A DNA stretch of 64,000 nt from JBMORL01 sp049322335 (GTDB taxonomy: Bacteria > Bacteroidota > Bacteroidia > Flavobacteriales_D > UBA2798), in NCBI GenBank assembly GCA_049322335.1, contig JBMORL010000095.1, positions 1 to 64,000 on the forward strand, read 5' to 3'. A program made the position numbers and the translations under genes. Under the pieces are notes generated by a model. The model saw only the letters and a list, made by a program, of their open reading frames with translations. It searched no databases and was not told the origin of the DNA. This document shows positions 9,709 through 19,227 of this stretch, one piece after another. Position 1 is the stretch's first letter. Every line of letters begins with the position of its first letter.

Positions 9709-11280
9709 GTGAAATCAGGTGAAAAGCTTTTTGCGTTGATCCGGTCGATGAAAAAAACTGAAAAAAGGTTTTTCAAACTTTACTTTTCCAAAACTTTATT
9801 TTCACTTAAACGCAGAAATAATTCCAAACAATTCATCCGTTTATTTGATATCCTGGAATCGCAAAAAGAGTACAACGAAACTGATTCCGAAAAAAAACTG
9901 AGAACTTCTTTTTCTGTTAAGCAAATACACCCTGTAAGAAATTACCTGTACAATAGTTTACTCGACTGCATGGTTATCACCGGACAGGAAAATTCATCAG
10001 GTACCTCAATAAGAAAACTGATAGACCAGGCAGAGTTTTTATTCAAAAAGGGGCTCTATATTCAAAGTTATGAACTGATAGAAAAAGCAAATGCCGGGGC
10101 CGTTAGATTTGAAGAGTGGGAGGCCCAGTTATGGATCAGGCATTGGAAAATGAGGATTGTCACCCGCCCGGAGGTATTCCGGCTGATTGACCATTCACCT
10201 GTCTACGATAAGGAATCGAAAAAATTGCTGACGAATCTTTCCATACTCCATAAACTGGAAAACCTGAGGCAAAGCATGATTAATAAAACCCTTGAAAAAG
10301 GACTTTCGTTTTACGATACTCCCTTTGCGATGAACTCAGAACTTGAAGCTATTCTGGATGCTGCGGAAGAAAAACCGGAAAATTTCAGAATAAGAAAAGT
10401 AGTCTTGCATATCCGGGCGTCATGGTTTGCCACTAAAAAAGATTTTGTTTCGGCAGAAAAGGAATTTGAAAATATCGTGAAATTACTCGAAGAACATCCT
10501 CATTTTATAGAAAACGATCCACAGGAATATTTTCGCATACTGAGAAATTTTATTGGATACAAAGCATTTAATGAAAAACATGAAGATGTATTGGAAATGG
10601 TAAAGAAATTGCGCGTTTCACCTGTGAGAACCATTTCCGGAAAAGAAATAAAATATCCGGCAGATGACCAGTTCTTTTTAAATAACACGGAAGCCTATGC
10701 ACTTACAAAGAGCGGGCTTTTTACAGAAGCTTATGCATTTGTAAACAAATGGATCAGCCAGGAGAAAAGATGGGAAAAAAATCTGAACGAGGAAAACCGT
10801 ACGCTACTCACCTACAATCTTGCCTATATCAGTTTTTCACTGGGAAAACAGGCAGAAGCATTAAAGTGGACCAACAAAATTATCCGTTCGCGTTTTGCCA
10901 CTGTGAGACAGGATATAGATATTGCGGCAAGATTGTTAAACCTGATTATCCATTTTGAATTGAAGAATTATGATTTTTTGCCCTATGCAGTACGATCGAC
11001 TTCCAGGTATATAAAAAAGAAAGAACACCTTTACCAATCGGAAATCCTAATGATAGATTTTTTTAAAAAGGTTCCCGTACTTTATACTGAAAACCGGTTA
11101 AAAGAATCCATTTTAAAACTCCGGTCGGATCTTGAAGACATGAAAAAAACAGCAGAAGGAAAAGAAGATGCCGAGTATTTTGATTATTTAATCCCATGGC
11201 TGGATAGTAAAATAAAAAATAAACCATACTCTAAAATAGTACGCGAGCAATATCTTTCACAAAAAGGTTATGAAAACTGA
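9709..11280 (+). CDS. Alpha-helical repeat protein of unknown function
   Basis: The 523-residue product has no signal peptide, so it is probably cytoplasmic. It reads as helices throughout, with hydrophobic spacing like TPR solenoids (for example AEFLFKKGLYIQSYELI and ALTKSGLFTEAYAFV), but I see no canonical TPR consensus. The N-terminus is basic (MKKTEKRFFKLYF). I have seen proteins of this general type annotated as hypothetical in Bacteroidota, often near surface-protein genes, but cannot name a function. The GTG start at 9709 begins the frame. TATATTTA, a -7-like box, ends four bases before it, which suggests a nearly leaderless transcript. The upstream 220 bases are very AT-rich and separate it from the divergent adhesin gene. 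Confidence 0.75.
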   Translation: MKSGEKLFALIRSMKKTEKRFFKLYFSKTLFSLKRRNNSKQFIRLFDILESQKEYNETDSEKKLRTSFSVKQIHPVRNYLYNSLLDCMVITGQENSSGTSIRKLIDQAEFLFKKGLYIQSYELIEKANAGAVRFEEWEAQLWIRHWKMRIVTRPEVFRLIDHSPVYDKESKKLLTNLSILHKLENLRQSMINKTLEKGLSFYDTPFAMNSELEAILDAAEEKPENFRIRKVVLHIRASWFATKKDFVSAEKEFENIVKLLEEHPHFIENDPQEYFRILRNFIGYKAFNEKHEDVLEMVKKLRVSPVRTISGKEIKYPADDQFFLNNTEAYALTKSGLFTEAYAFVNKWISQEKRWEKNLNEENRTLLTYNLAYISFSLGKQAEALKWTNKIIRSRFATVRQDIDIAARLLNLIIHFELKNYDFLPYAVRSTSRYIKKKEHLYQSEILMIDFFKKVPVLYTENRLKESILKLRSDLEDMKKTAEGKEDAEYFDYLIPWLDSKIKNKPYSKIVREQYLSQKGYEN

Positions 11281-11364
11281 AATACAACGTAATTTTTAAG
11301 TCCGGGGTTGCCTGCCTGCAAAAATATTTTTTCAATTGTAATTTCCTCACACACCAATAGATAG

Positions 11365-11398
11365 TTGTTTAATAAACATTTTTTCAAACAAATCTTTG
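11365..11398 (+). promoter_or_regulatory. Candidate promoter for the giant SprB adhesin
   Basis: TTG (11365-11367), a 23-base spacer and AATCTTTG (11391-11398, one mismatch to TAnnTTTG) lie about 120 bases before the ATG at 11521. The remaining leader shows no other structure that I can support. Confidence 0.35.
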
Positions 11399-11520
11399 CT
11401 TCCAAATAATGGCCCTGTTTTTAAACTAAAAACACTCCTTCAATTATTGATAATGCCGCGTCTTCTTATTAAATTGGGAAGTAATTAAACGCTGCCAAAC
11501 GTTCCGTCAACACGCTCCTT

Positions 11521-14500
11521 ATGAAAAAACTTTTACTCACTTCTTTTTCCATTATAACTGTTAGCGCGTTTGCACAGTTAACCGTTACTGGTGGATTCAA
11601 TGCTACGCAACTTGGAAATGTGCTGGCAGGAACCAACGTAAATATCATGAATGCCACCATCACCGGTGCCAATGCCCAAAAAGGCACATTCAATTTTACA
11701 GGAACAGGATTCCCGATCAGTTCGGGTGTGATTCTCAGTAATGGAAATATCAATACCGCCATCGGCCCGAATACACAGGGTGGAGCCGGAACCGACATGG
11801 GGCAACCCGGGCACCCCGATCTTACTGCTATTGCCGGAGTTCAAACTTATGATGCGGTAGAATTCATGTTTGAATTTGAAGTACAATCCGATCAGATTGA
11901 ATTCAATTACGTTTTTGCCTCTGAAGAATACAATGAGTTTGTCGGTTCAAATTTCAATGATGTATTTGCATTTTTTATTTCCGGGCCCGGAATCACCGGC
12001 TGGGAAAATATTGCGCTTATTCCCAATACAAATGTACCCGTGGCCATTAATAATGTAAACAACGGAAGTTACTGGCAATATTATTTTGATAATGATGCCG
12101 GGCCTGTAAATATCCAGTTTGACGGTTTTACAGAATTACTTACCGCAAAAAAAGATAGCCTCATTCCCTGTTCTGTTTACACATTAAAACTTATCATTGC
12201 TGATGCCGGTGACGGAATTCTGGACGCGGCCGTTTTTCTCGAAGCAAATTCTCTTATCCAGGGAAATGTCTCTGCCAGTTCAAATACTTTCAGTGCCAAC
12301 AATACCGCACTGGAAGGATGTATTGATGCCAGTTTTACTTTTTCACTTGACTCTGCACAAACCACCAACACTGTTATTCCTATCGGAATCGGTGGAAGCG
12401 CTGTAAATGGAGTTGACTATTCCATTATTGACACCGTAGTAATTATTCCTGCAGGACAAACTTCCGCTACTATTATCATCAATGCGCTTTCTGATGGACT
12501 CCCCGAGGGAAATGAAACCATTGAATTATATTTCACACCGGCTCCCTGTCAGCCTGTTGATACCGTTACACTTTTTATTAATGATTACCAGACTTTGCAA
12601 TATGAAACCTATCCTTCCGATATAAGTTGTTTCGGAGCTAATGACGGATCTATCAATTTTTCGATTACAGGAGGAACAGCACCCTTTACCGTAACACTTA
12701 CCGATTCAGCATCCGGATTATCCAATTCCTATACTACGTTTCCCATAACAGGATTATCAGAAGGAACATATTATATTGATATCATTGACGGATACGGATG
12801 TCCCGCTGAAGATATCATTGCCGGAAATTTATATACCGGTGGCCCTGTTTTCCTTCCTGATGGAAACGGATTTTCCTATCAAACTACTTTACCTATTTCA
12901 GGAATGCCTCCGGGAATGACACTTACCAGCGTAAATCAAATTCAATCGGTATGTATCACTATGGAACACTCGCGGATCGGTGAACTTGAAATTCTTCTTA
13001 CTGCTCCCAATGGCACAACAATGGTATTAAAACAACAACCAGGAGGAGCGGTTACCAATATGGGAGAACCCTGTGCCATTGGTCCCGCTGATGCAGGAAA
13101 TACAGATACAAGCCCGGGTATTGGATATACTTATTGTTTCACCCCAACCCCAACTTACGGAACGATGGTGTCGATGGCCAATGCCAATACGTATACTTAT
13201 ACGACTGTTTGTTATGGAACCATTGAAAGCGACAAATACCTTCCGGCCGGATCTTATACTCCATTTCAGCCCTTCTCCAATTTACTTGGAGTACCGGTAA
13301 ATGGAAACTGGACTATTACAGTAACTGATAATATTCCGAATAACAACGGTTGGATTTTCGACTGGAGCATCAGTTTTGCTGCCGATCCTCCCGATTCCAT
13401 TGCCGTAATTGCTGAACCGAATGCTCCGGCAGTTACTTATACTACCGTTAATCCTACCTGTGGTTTAAATAACGGATCGGTGAATGTTACTGTTACCGGT
13501 GATTATCCTCCCTTCACTTACTCATGGAGTTCGGGTCAAACTACACAGGATATTTCAGGTGTAGGTGCAGGAAGTTATACATTAACTGTTACAGACGCTC
13601 AAAGCTGTTCCAATTCCTATCCTGTTAATTTATCCAACACGGGAGGATCTGCACTCACTGCGGCAGTCCAGAACCAGTTATGCTCGGGTACAAATACGGG
13701 CGCTGTTAATCTTACCGTTACTGGCGGAACATCGCCATATACCTATTCATGGTCGAACGGTGCAACAACAGAAGATATTTCTTCACTGGCTCCGGGCACA
13801 TATTCGGTAACCGTCACAGACGGAAGCTCCTGTATCAGTTCCTATACTGCTACGGTAAATGCTGTTTCTGTCATTTCAATAACCGGTGCTGTTACCAATG
13901 AAAACTGTGGAGACCAGGAAGGAAGTATTGATCTTACAATAATCGGAGGAACAGGACCCTTTACTTATTCGTGGAGCAATGGAGCTACTACCGAAGATAT
14001 AACCGACCTTACACAAGGCGCCTATACAGTGACGGCTACAGATATTAACGGATGTCAGCAAAACAGTTCTTTTAGCATTATTAACCTGGTAGGAAATTGT
14101 ATTCCCAATTGTGATCTTTCCGTTACTACTACTTCCCAATCCAATGAAATCTGCGGAAATAATAACGGACAAATCAGTATTAATGTATTCACCACCAATT
14201 CGCCCTACGCTATATCGTGGAATACGGGTAGTTCTTCCGGCTCGCTCACAGGACTGGATGCGGGAACTTATACTGTTACTGTTACCGACAATGTGGGATG
14301 TAGCTATAACCAAAGTTATACTCTTACCAACCAAACCGGCACATTAGCCATTTCCGGCACCAACATCACCAATGAAGTATGTGGAAACGGGCAAGGTGCA
14401 ATCGATATAACGGTTTCAGGGGGTTCGCAACCCTATTCTTACTTATGGAGTTTTGGCCCCACCACACAGGATATTTCGGGATTAAATGCAGGAACTTTCA

Positions 14501-17500
14501 GTGTTGATATCACGGATGCCAACGGATGCCTGCTTTCTCAATCCTTCATTGTACAAAACCAAAGCGGAACATTACAGCAAACTTACGGGAACGCAATGGA
14601 TGAAACCTGCGGCAATGGCGATGGCTCAATCGATATTACCATTACAGGGGGACAACAACCTTATTCGTATTCCTGGAGTAATTTTGCCACCACTCAGGAT
14701 CTCATCAACATATCAGCAGGAAATTACTCCTGTATCATTACCGATGCAGCCGGTTGCCAGATCTCCACACCTGTATATACTGTCAACAACCAGTCTGGAG
14801 GATTGGCCATTGCCAATGCTGATGTGGATAACGAAATCTGCGGAAATAACCAGGGAGAAATTATCCTTACTGTTACAGGAGGAACTTCCCCTGTTACCTA
14901 TTTGTGGAATACAGGAGCTACTACCTCTTCTATCAGCAATCTTACCAGCGGCACTTATTCGTGTACCGTTAGTGATGCCAGCGGATGCAGTGTTTACACA
15001 GGAAATCTTTTGCTTACTGATGATCCGGGAACATTATCCGTAATTTCTGTTTCCACTATGAATGAAGTTTGCAGCAACAGCACAGGTATCATCAATATTG
15101 AAGTAGACGGAGGAACAGGCCCGGTTAGCTTTTCGTGGAATACAGGTTCCATTTCAGAAGATTTGTTTAACCTTTCTGCCGGAATTTATTCCTGTACCAT
15201 AAGCGATTCGGTGGGATGCAGCACCAGTGTTAATACCGTTATAAATAACGACCCGGGAACACTACAGATAGATAACATGATTGTTACCGATGAAAACTGC
15301 GGAGATAATACGGGTGCTGTCAACTTAATGATATCCGGTCAGGCCAATCCTGTTTCCTATTCATGGAGCAACGGAAGTACAATACAGGATATCAGTGGCC
15401 TTGCCGCAGGAAATTACAGCGTTACCGTTACTGATAATAATGGTTGCGTTACCCTCGGAAATACCACTGTGAATAATTTAACTAATGGATTTTCATTATC
15501 GCTGGCCTCTCTCAGCAATGAAGTTTGCGGGGCTGGCAACGGATTTATTGACGTTTCTGTTTCGGGAGGTTCAACTCCTTACTCCTATTCATGGTCGAAT
15601 GGCGCAACTACCGAAGATATTTCTTCACTGTCTTCGGGAGTCTATACATTAACTGTTACCGATAATGCAGGTTGTATCATTACTTCTTCTTCGTATACAG
15701 TTACCAACAATTCGGGAACTTTGACCATCGGTTTCTCTTCAGTTTTGGATGAAGTTTGCAATGCCAATAACGGAAGTGTGAATATTGCTGCTTCGGGAGG
15801 AACATCACCTTATACTTATTCCTGGTCGAATGGAGCCGCTACGGAAGATATTTTTTCCCTTAACAACGGAACATACACCGTTACCATTACCGATGCCTCC
15901 GGTTGCAGCATGAACCAATCGTATACCGTAAATAATTCTCCCGGAACACTCAGCATAAGTTCGGTGGCCGTTAGTGATGAAGTGTGCAACGGAAATAACG
16001 GGGCCGTAAACATTACCGTTTCCGGTGGATCAGGAATCTATACCTATTCCTGGAGCACCGGAGCTACAACACAGGATATTTCAGGATTAAATACCGGAAC
16101 ATACACCGTTACCATCAATGACGGATCAGGGTGTTCACTTACCGGTACTGTATATACCGTAGGAACCAATCCCGGAAATTTCCAGATTGGGTCGGTAAGT
16201 AGTACTGATGCACTTTGCAGTAATAACGGAGGTGCCATTAGTGTTTCCTATACGGGTGCACAAAACCCGGTTTCCTATTTATGGAGCAACGGGGCCACCA
16301 CCGAAGACCTGAGTAATCTTCCGGCAGGCGTTTATTCCTGCGCAGCAACAGACGGAAATGGTTGTCAGCTGAATATTTCAGCTGTGGTGAACAACGATCC
16401 CGGAACACTTACAGTTTCTGCCACCTCCGTTATACAGGAAACCTGTGGACAAGGAAATGGCGCAATTAACATTTCCGTTGCAGGTGGGTCCGGATCCTAT
16501 TCCACTTTATGGAGCAATGGTGCAACAACAGAAGATATTTCGTCTCTTTCATCCGGCACATATACGGTATACGTTAGTGACGGAGCCGGATGTTCACAAA
16601 ACTCAACCATTACTGTTGGTGGATCGGGCGGAAATCCTTCTATTAGCGGATTTACTATTAATGATGAAATCTGCGGACAAGGAAATGGTTCAGCCAGCGT
16701 AAATGTAACCGGTGGAACGGGCCCCTATACTTACAACTGGGCAGCTCCGAATTGTTGTACGTATGAATTACTGATGACGGGAGGCGCTCCTATTGGATGG
16801 ACATCAGCAACAGTAACAGTAATTCTTAACGGAACTGTTTATGGAGTATTCAACAATACCGGAACTACTACTACACAAAATATTCCGGTTTGCACAGGCG
16901 ATACCATCCAGTTGAGTTATTCGCCCGGTGGCACCAGTCAGAAGTGGTATTATCTATACGATGCCAGCGGAAATCTTGTATTCAGTGACGGCCCGTTCCC
17001 GGCAGGAGGATTGCAATATACCGGAACCACTAACTGTAATGCAGGCGGAAATGGCCCTACCTATTCAGGATTAAGTGCCGGAAGTTATACCGTAACAGTT
17101 ACCGATGCCAACGGGTGCAGTGTTACAGGATCGGCAACGGTTAATAACAGCCAGGGGACTTTAGCAGTAACCAATGCCTTGATCACTGATGAAAATTGCG
17201 GAAACAGTGCAGGAGCAATTAACATTTCACTTACCGGAACCGTAAACCCTGTTACCTATTCGTGGAGTAACGGAACTAACACGCAGGATATTTCGGGAGT
17301 AGCAGCAGGAAATTATACAGTAACCGTTACCAATGGAAATGGTTGCAGCCTTTCCGAATCCTATACCATTCAAAACATCACCAACGGAACTTCCATCACT
17401 TCTTCTGTTACTACAGACGAAAGTTGTGGTGATACAACCGGTGTAATTGATATTACTGTTAGCGGAACCAATAATCCATTTACCTATAACTGGAGCAATG

Positions 17501-18567
17501 GCGCCACCACTGAAGACATCAGCGGATTAAATGCGGGTTCGTATTCAGTTACCGTTACCGATGCCACAGGCTGTGCGCTTACACAATCATTTACTGTAAA
17601 TAATGTAACTAACGGGTTAAGTGCTTCAGCTGTTTCTACCGATGAAAGCTGTACAGGAGGAGACGGCTCGGTTGATATGACGGTTACATCCGCAGTTCCC
17701 TACTCTATCCTCTGGAGTGACGGCTCGACAACCGATGACATCACCGGGCTATCTAACGGAATCTACACTTATACGATTACCGATAGTTTGGGATGTATGC
17801 TGAGCGGATCAGTACAAATCAATACTCAATCTGCCAACATCACCATCACCAACTCGAATGTGAATGATGATTTCTGCAACAATAACAATGGCGATATTAA
17901 TCTAACCGTAACATCCGGAAATCCTCCGCTCACCTATGCGTGGAGCAATGGCGACAATACACAGGATATTTTTAATCTTGGTATGGGAACCTATACCGTA
18001 ATTATCACCGATAACCTGGGTTGCTCTATTGTGGATTCATTTACCGTAAACAACACTGCTTTTTATTTTGTATCAGACACCACCATACTTGACGCATCCT
18101 GTTCGTCATGTGCAGATGGATCTATTAATATTACAGTAACCGGGGCGGGCGGATTAACCTATAGCTGGAGCAATGGCGCCACTACACAAGACATCAGCGG
18201 ATTGCTGCCGGGATGTTATACAGTTACGATGACCTCAGGAGGTGGATGTCAGTTGATTGAAACCTATTGCGTGGGTGCTGACACCAGTGGAAATGATGTT
18301 AGCGAAATGGAATTAAACGAATGGAATATTTATCCCAATCCTTCCAGTGGAAATTTTATTCTCAGTCTTCAACAATTACCCGCGGGAAATGTGGAAATGG
18401 AAATCTATTCCATCACCGGGCAGTTAGTTTATTCGGAACAAATGATGCAGTTTAACCTGCTGAAAAAGGAAGTAAATATCACTCACCTGGAAAGAGGTGT
18501 ATACTTCCTTCGCCTCACAGGAGAGAGATTTAGTGATAAAACCGCAAGAATTGTGTTGATGAAATAA
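11521..18567 (+). CDS. Giant secreted adhesin with 21 SprB repeats and type A T9SS domain
   Basis: The 2348-residue protein starts with a clear signal peptide (MKKLLLTSFSIITVSAFAQ). Next come a choice-of-anchor L domain (about 20-245, containing FNYVFASEEYNEFVG), a Calx-beta-like domain (about 255-355, SDGLPEGNETIELYF), one SprB repeat, a proprotein convertase P-domain (about 441-620, ending VNGNWTITVTDN), and 20 more SprB repeats of 75-80 residues (about 639-2250). The repeats follow the pattern C-G...G.I...V.GG..PY.Y.WSNG.TT.DI..L.AG.Y.VTVTD..GC. The sixteenth is interrupted by a separate domain (1741-1843). The end (NIYPNPSSGNFIL...) is a type A sorting domain, normally cleaved with attachment to surface lipopolysaccharide. 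SprB itself is the mobile gliding adhesin of Flavobacterium; a similar role here is inference. Confidence 0.9.
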   Translation: MKKLLLTSFSIITVSAFAQLTVTGGFNATQLGNVLAGTNVNIMNATITGANAQKGTFNFTGTGFPISSGVILSNGNINTAIGPNTQGGAGTDMGQPGHPDLTAIAGVQTYDAVEFMFEFEVQSDQIEFNYVFASEEYNEFVGSNFNDVFAFFISGPGITGWENIALIPNTNVPVAINNVNNGSYWQYYFDNDAGPVNIQFDGFTELLTAKKDSLIPCSVYTLKLIIADAGDGILDAAVFLEANSLIQGNVSASSNTFSANNTALEGCIDASFTFSLDSAQTTNTVIPIGIGGSAVNGVDYSIIDTVVIIPAGQTSATIIINALSDGLPEGNETIELYFTPAPCQPVDTVTLFINDYQTLQYETYPSDISCFGANDGSINFSITGGTAPFTVTLTDSASGLSNSYTTFPITGLSEGTYYIDIIDGYGCPAEDIIAGNLYTGGPVFLPDGNGFSYQTTLPISGMPPGMTLTSVNQIQSVCITMEHSRIGELEILLTAPNGTTMVLKQQPGGAVTNMGEPCAIGPADAGNTDTSPGIGYTYCFTPTPTYGTMVSMANANTYTYTTVCYGTIESDKYLPAGSYTPFQPFSNLLGVPVNGNWTITVTDNIPNNNGWIFDWSISFAADPPDSIAVIAEPNAPAVTYTTVNPTCGLNNGSVNVTVTGDYPPFTYSWSSGQTTQDISGVGAGSYTLTVTDAQSCSNSYPVNLSNTGGSALTAAVQNQLCSGTNTGAVNLTVTGGTSPYTYSWSNGATTEDISSLAPGTYSVTVTDGSSCISSYTATVNAVSVISITGAVTNENCGDQEGSIDLTIIGGTGPFTYSWSNGATTEDITDLTQGAYTVTATDINGCQQNSSFSIINLVGNCIPNCDLSVTTTSQSNEICGNNNGQISINVFTTNSPYAISWNTGSSSGSLTGLDAGTYTVTVTDNVGCSYNQSYTLTNQTGTLAISGTNITNEVCGNGQGAIDITVSGGSQPYSYLWSFGPTTQDISGLNAGTFSVDITDANGCLLSQSFIVQNQSGTLQQTYGNAMDETCGNGDGSIDITITGGQQPYSYSWSNFATTQDLINISAGNYSCIITDAAGCQISTPVYTVNNQSGGLAIANADVDNEICGNNQGEIILTVTGGTSPVTYLWNTGATTSSISNLTSGTYSCTVSDASGCSVYTGNLLLTDDPGTLSVISVSTMNEVCSNSTGIINIEVDGGTGPVSFSWNTGSISEDLFNLSAGIYSCTISDSVGCSTSVNTVINNDPGTLQIDNMIVTDENCGDNTGAVNLMISGQANPVSYSWSNGSTIQDISGLAAGNYSVTVTDNNGCVTLGNTTVNNLTNGFSLSLASLSNEVCGAGNGFIDVSVSGGSTPYSYSWSNGATTEDISSLSSGVYTLTVTDNAGCIITSSSYTVTNNSGTLTIGFSSVLDEVCNANNGSVNIAASGGTSPYTYSWSNGAATEDIFSLNNGTYTVTITDASGCSMNQSYTVNNSPGTLSISSVAVSDEVCNGNNGAVNITVSGGSGIYTYSWSTGATTQDISGLNTGTYTVTINDGSGCSLTGTVYTVGTNPGNFQIGSVSSTDALCSNNGGAISVSYTGAQNPVSYLWSNGATTEDLSNLPAGVYSCAATDGNGCQLNISAVVNNDPGTLTVSATSVIQETCGQGNGAINISVAGGSGSYSTLWSNGATTEDISSLSSGTYTVYVSDGAGCSQNSTITVGGSGGNPSISGFTINDEICGQGNGSASVNVTGGTGPYTYNWAAPNCCTYELLMTGGAPIGWTSATVTVILNGTVYGVFNNTGTTTTQNIPVCTGDTIQLSYSPGGTSQKWYYLYDASGNLVFSDGPFPAGGLQYTGTTNCNAGGNGPTYSGLSAGSYTVTVTDANGCSVTGSATVNNSQGTLAVTNALITDENCGNSAGAINISLTGTVNPVTYSWSNGTNTQDISGVAAGNYTVTVTNGNGCSLSESYTIQNITNGTSITSSVTTDESCGDTTGVIDITVSGTNNPFTYNWSNGATTEDISGLNAGSYSVTVTDATGCALTQSFTVNNVTNGLSASAVSTDESCTGGDGSVDMTVTSAVPYSILWSDGSTTDDITGLSNGIYTYTITDSLGCMLSGSVQINTQSANITITNSNVNDDFCNNNNGDINLTVTSGNPPLTYAWSNGDNTQDIFNLGMGTYTVIITDNLGCSIVDSFTVNNTAFYFVSDTTILDASCSSCADGSINITVTGAGGLTYSWSNGATTQDISGLLPGCYTVTMTSGGGCQLIETYCVGADTSGNDVSEMELNEWNIYPNPSSGNFILSLQQLPAGNVEMEIYSITGQLVYSEQMMQFNLLKKEVNITHLERGVYFLRLTGERFSDKTARIVLMK

Positions 18568-18653
18568 AAAATCAATTACGTCTGTATTCATCTGCGGGAG
18601 ATTAACACGAGGAAGTTTTTCCCGCAGATGGCGCTGATAAAATTCAAATAGTT

Positions 18654-19064
18654 TTAAAGTAATTTTACTTTGTATTTCTCCGCCATTTTTTTCAGCTGGT
18701 CATCGGGAATATCATGGATATTTTTACTTCCGTGATAATTTTCTACTGTCGCCACATGAACTACATAATCAAATTCACCGGCCATTTTAAAATAAGGTTC
18801 CATTTCCCAACCGATAGTAAAGGTGTTGTCAACAAAAATTTTGGGACTCTCATTTTTCATTGCCTGCCGTGTGTTTTCTTCACAGGCTTTATAGGCAAAG
18901 TGATTTTTTTCGAATTCGAATTTGTATTCTCCCGAAATTTTATCCGTAAAATAATCATCTACCGAAAAGACCGGGTATTTTCCATTATCGGATAGTAAAG
19001 CTGCCAGTGTAGATTTACCGCTTCCGGGCAAGCCGCGGAGAAGGATGAGTGATCGGTTTTTCAT
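18654..19064 (-). CDS. Small P-loop kinase-like ATP-binding protein
   Basis: The 136-residue product has a textbook Walker A motif, GLPGSGKST (residues 11-19), directly after a hydrophobic strand (SLILLR). FSVDDYF follows at about residue 35 and a second acidic strand, KIFVDNTF, at about residue 77. This is the layout of small AAA_33/polynucleotide-kinase-like proteins (N4BP2-like). The substrate is unknown; small-molecule or nucleic-acid phosphorylation are both possible. It is a single gene between two convergent-facing cargo genes, with its own well-formed promoter. TATATTTA ends four bases before the start codon. Confidence 0.8.
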   Translation of the reverse strand: MKNRSLILLRGLPGSGKSTLAALLSDNGKYPVFSVDDYFTDKISGEYKFEFEKNHFAYKACEENTRQAMKNESPKIFVDNTFTIGWEMEPYFKMAGEFDYVVHVATVENYHGSKNIHDIPDDQLKKMAEKYKVKLL

Positions 19065-19068
19065 TATG

Positions 19069-19097
19069 TAAATATACCAAAAGTCAACCGGAACAAA
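19069..19097 (-). promoter_or_regulatory. Promoter of the P-loop kinase gene
   Basis: On the minus strand TTTG (19094-19097), a spacer of exactly 17 bases and TATATTTA (19069-19076; one mismatch to TAnnTTTG) reproduce the Bacteroidota -33/-7 arrangement. The four bases TA/CA-type spacer and then the ATG follow, so the mRNA is expected to be leaderless or nearly so. Confidence 0.55.
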
Positions 19098-19227
19098 AAA
19101 AGCAACATTATCAGATTCCTGAAAACAATGAAAGGAAAAAAGTACAACGTTGATTCCGTTTTACACCATTTATAACCCGAACCCTCCAGCGATATTTGCG
19201 TTGAATCAATACATAAACACCCTTTTT

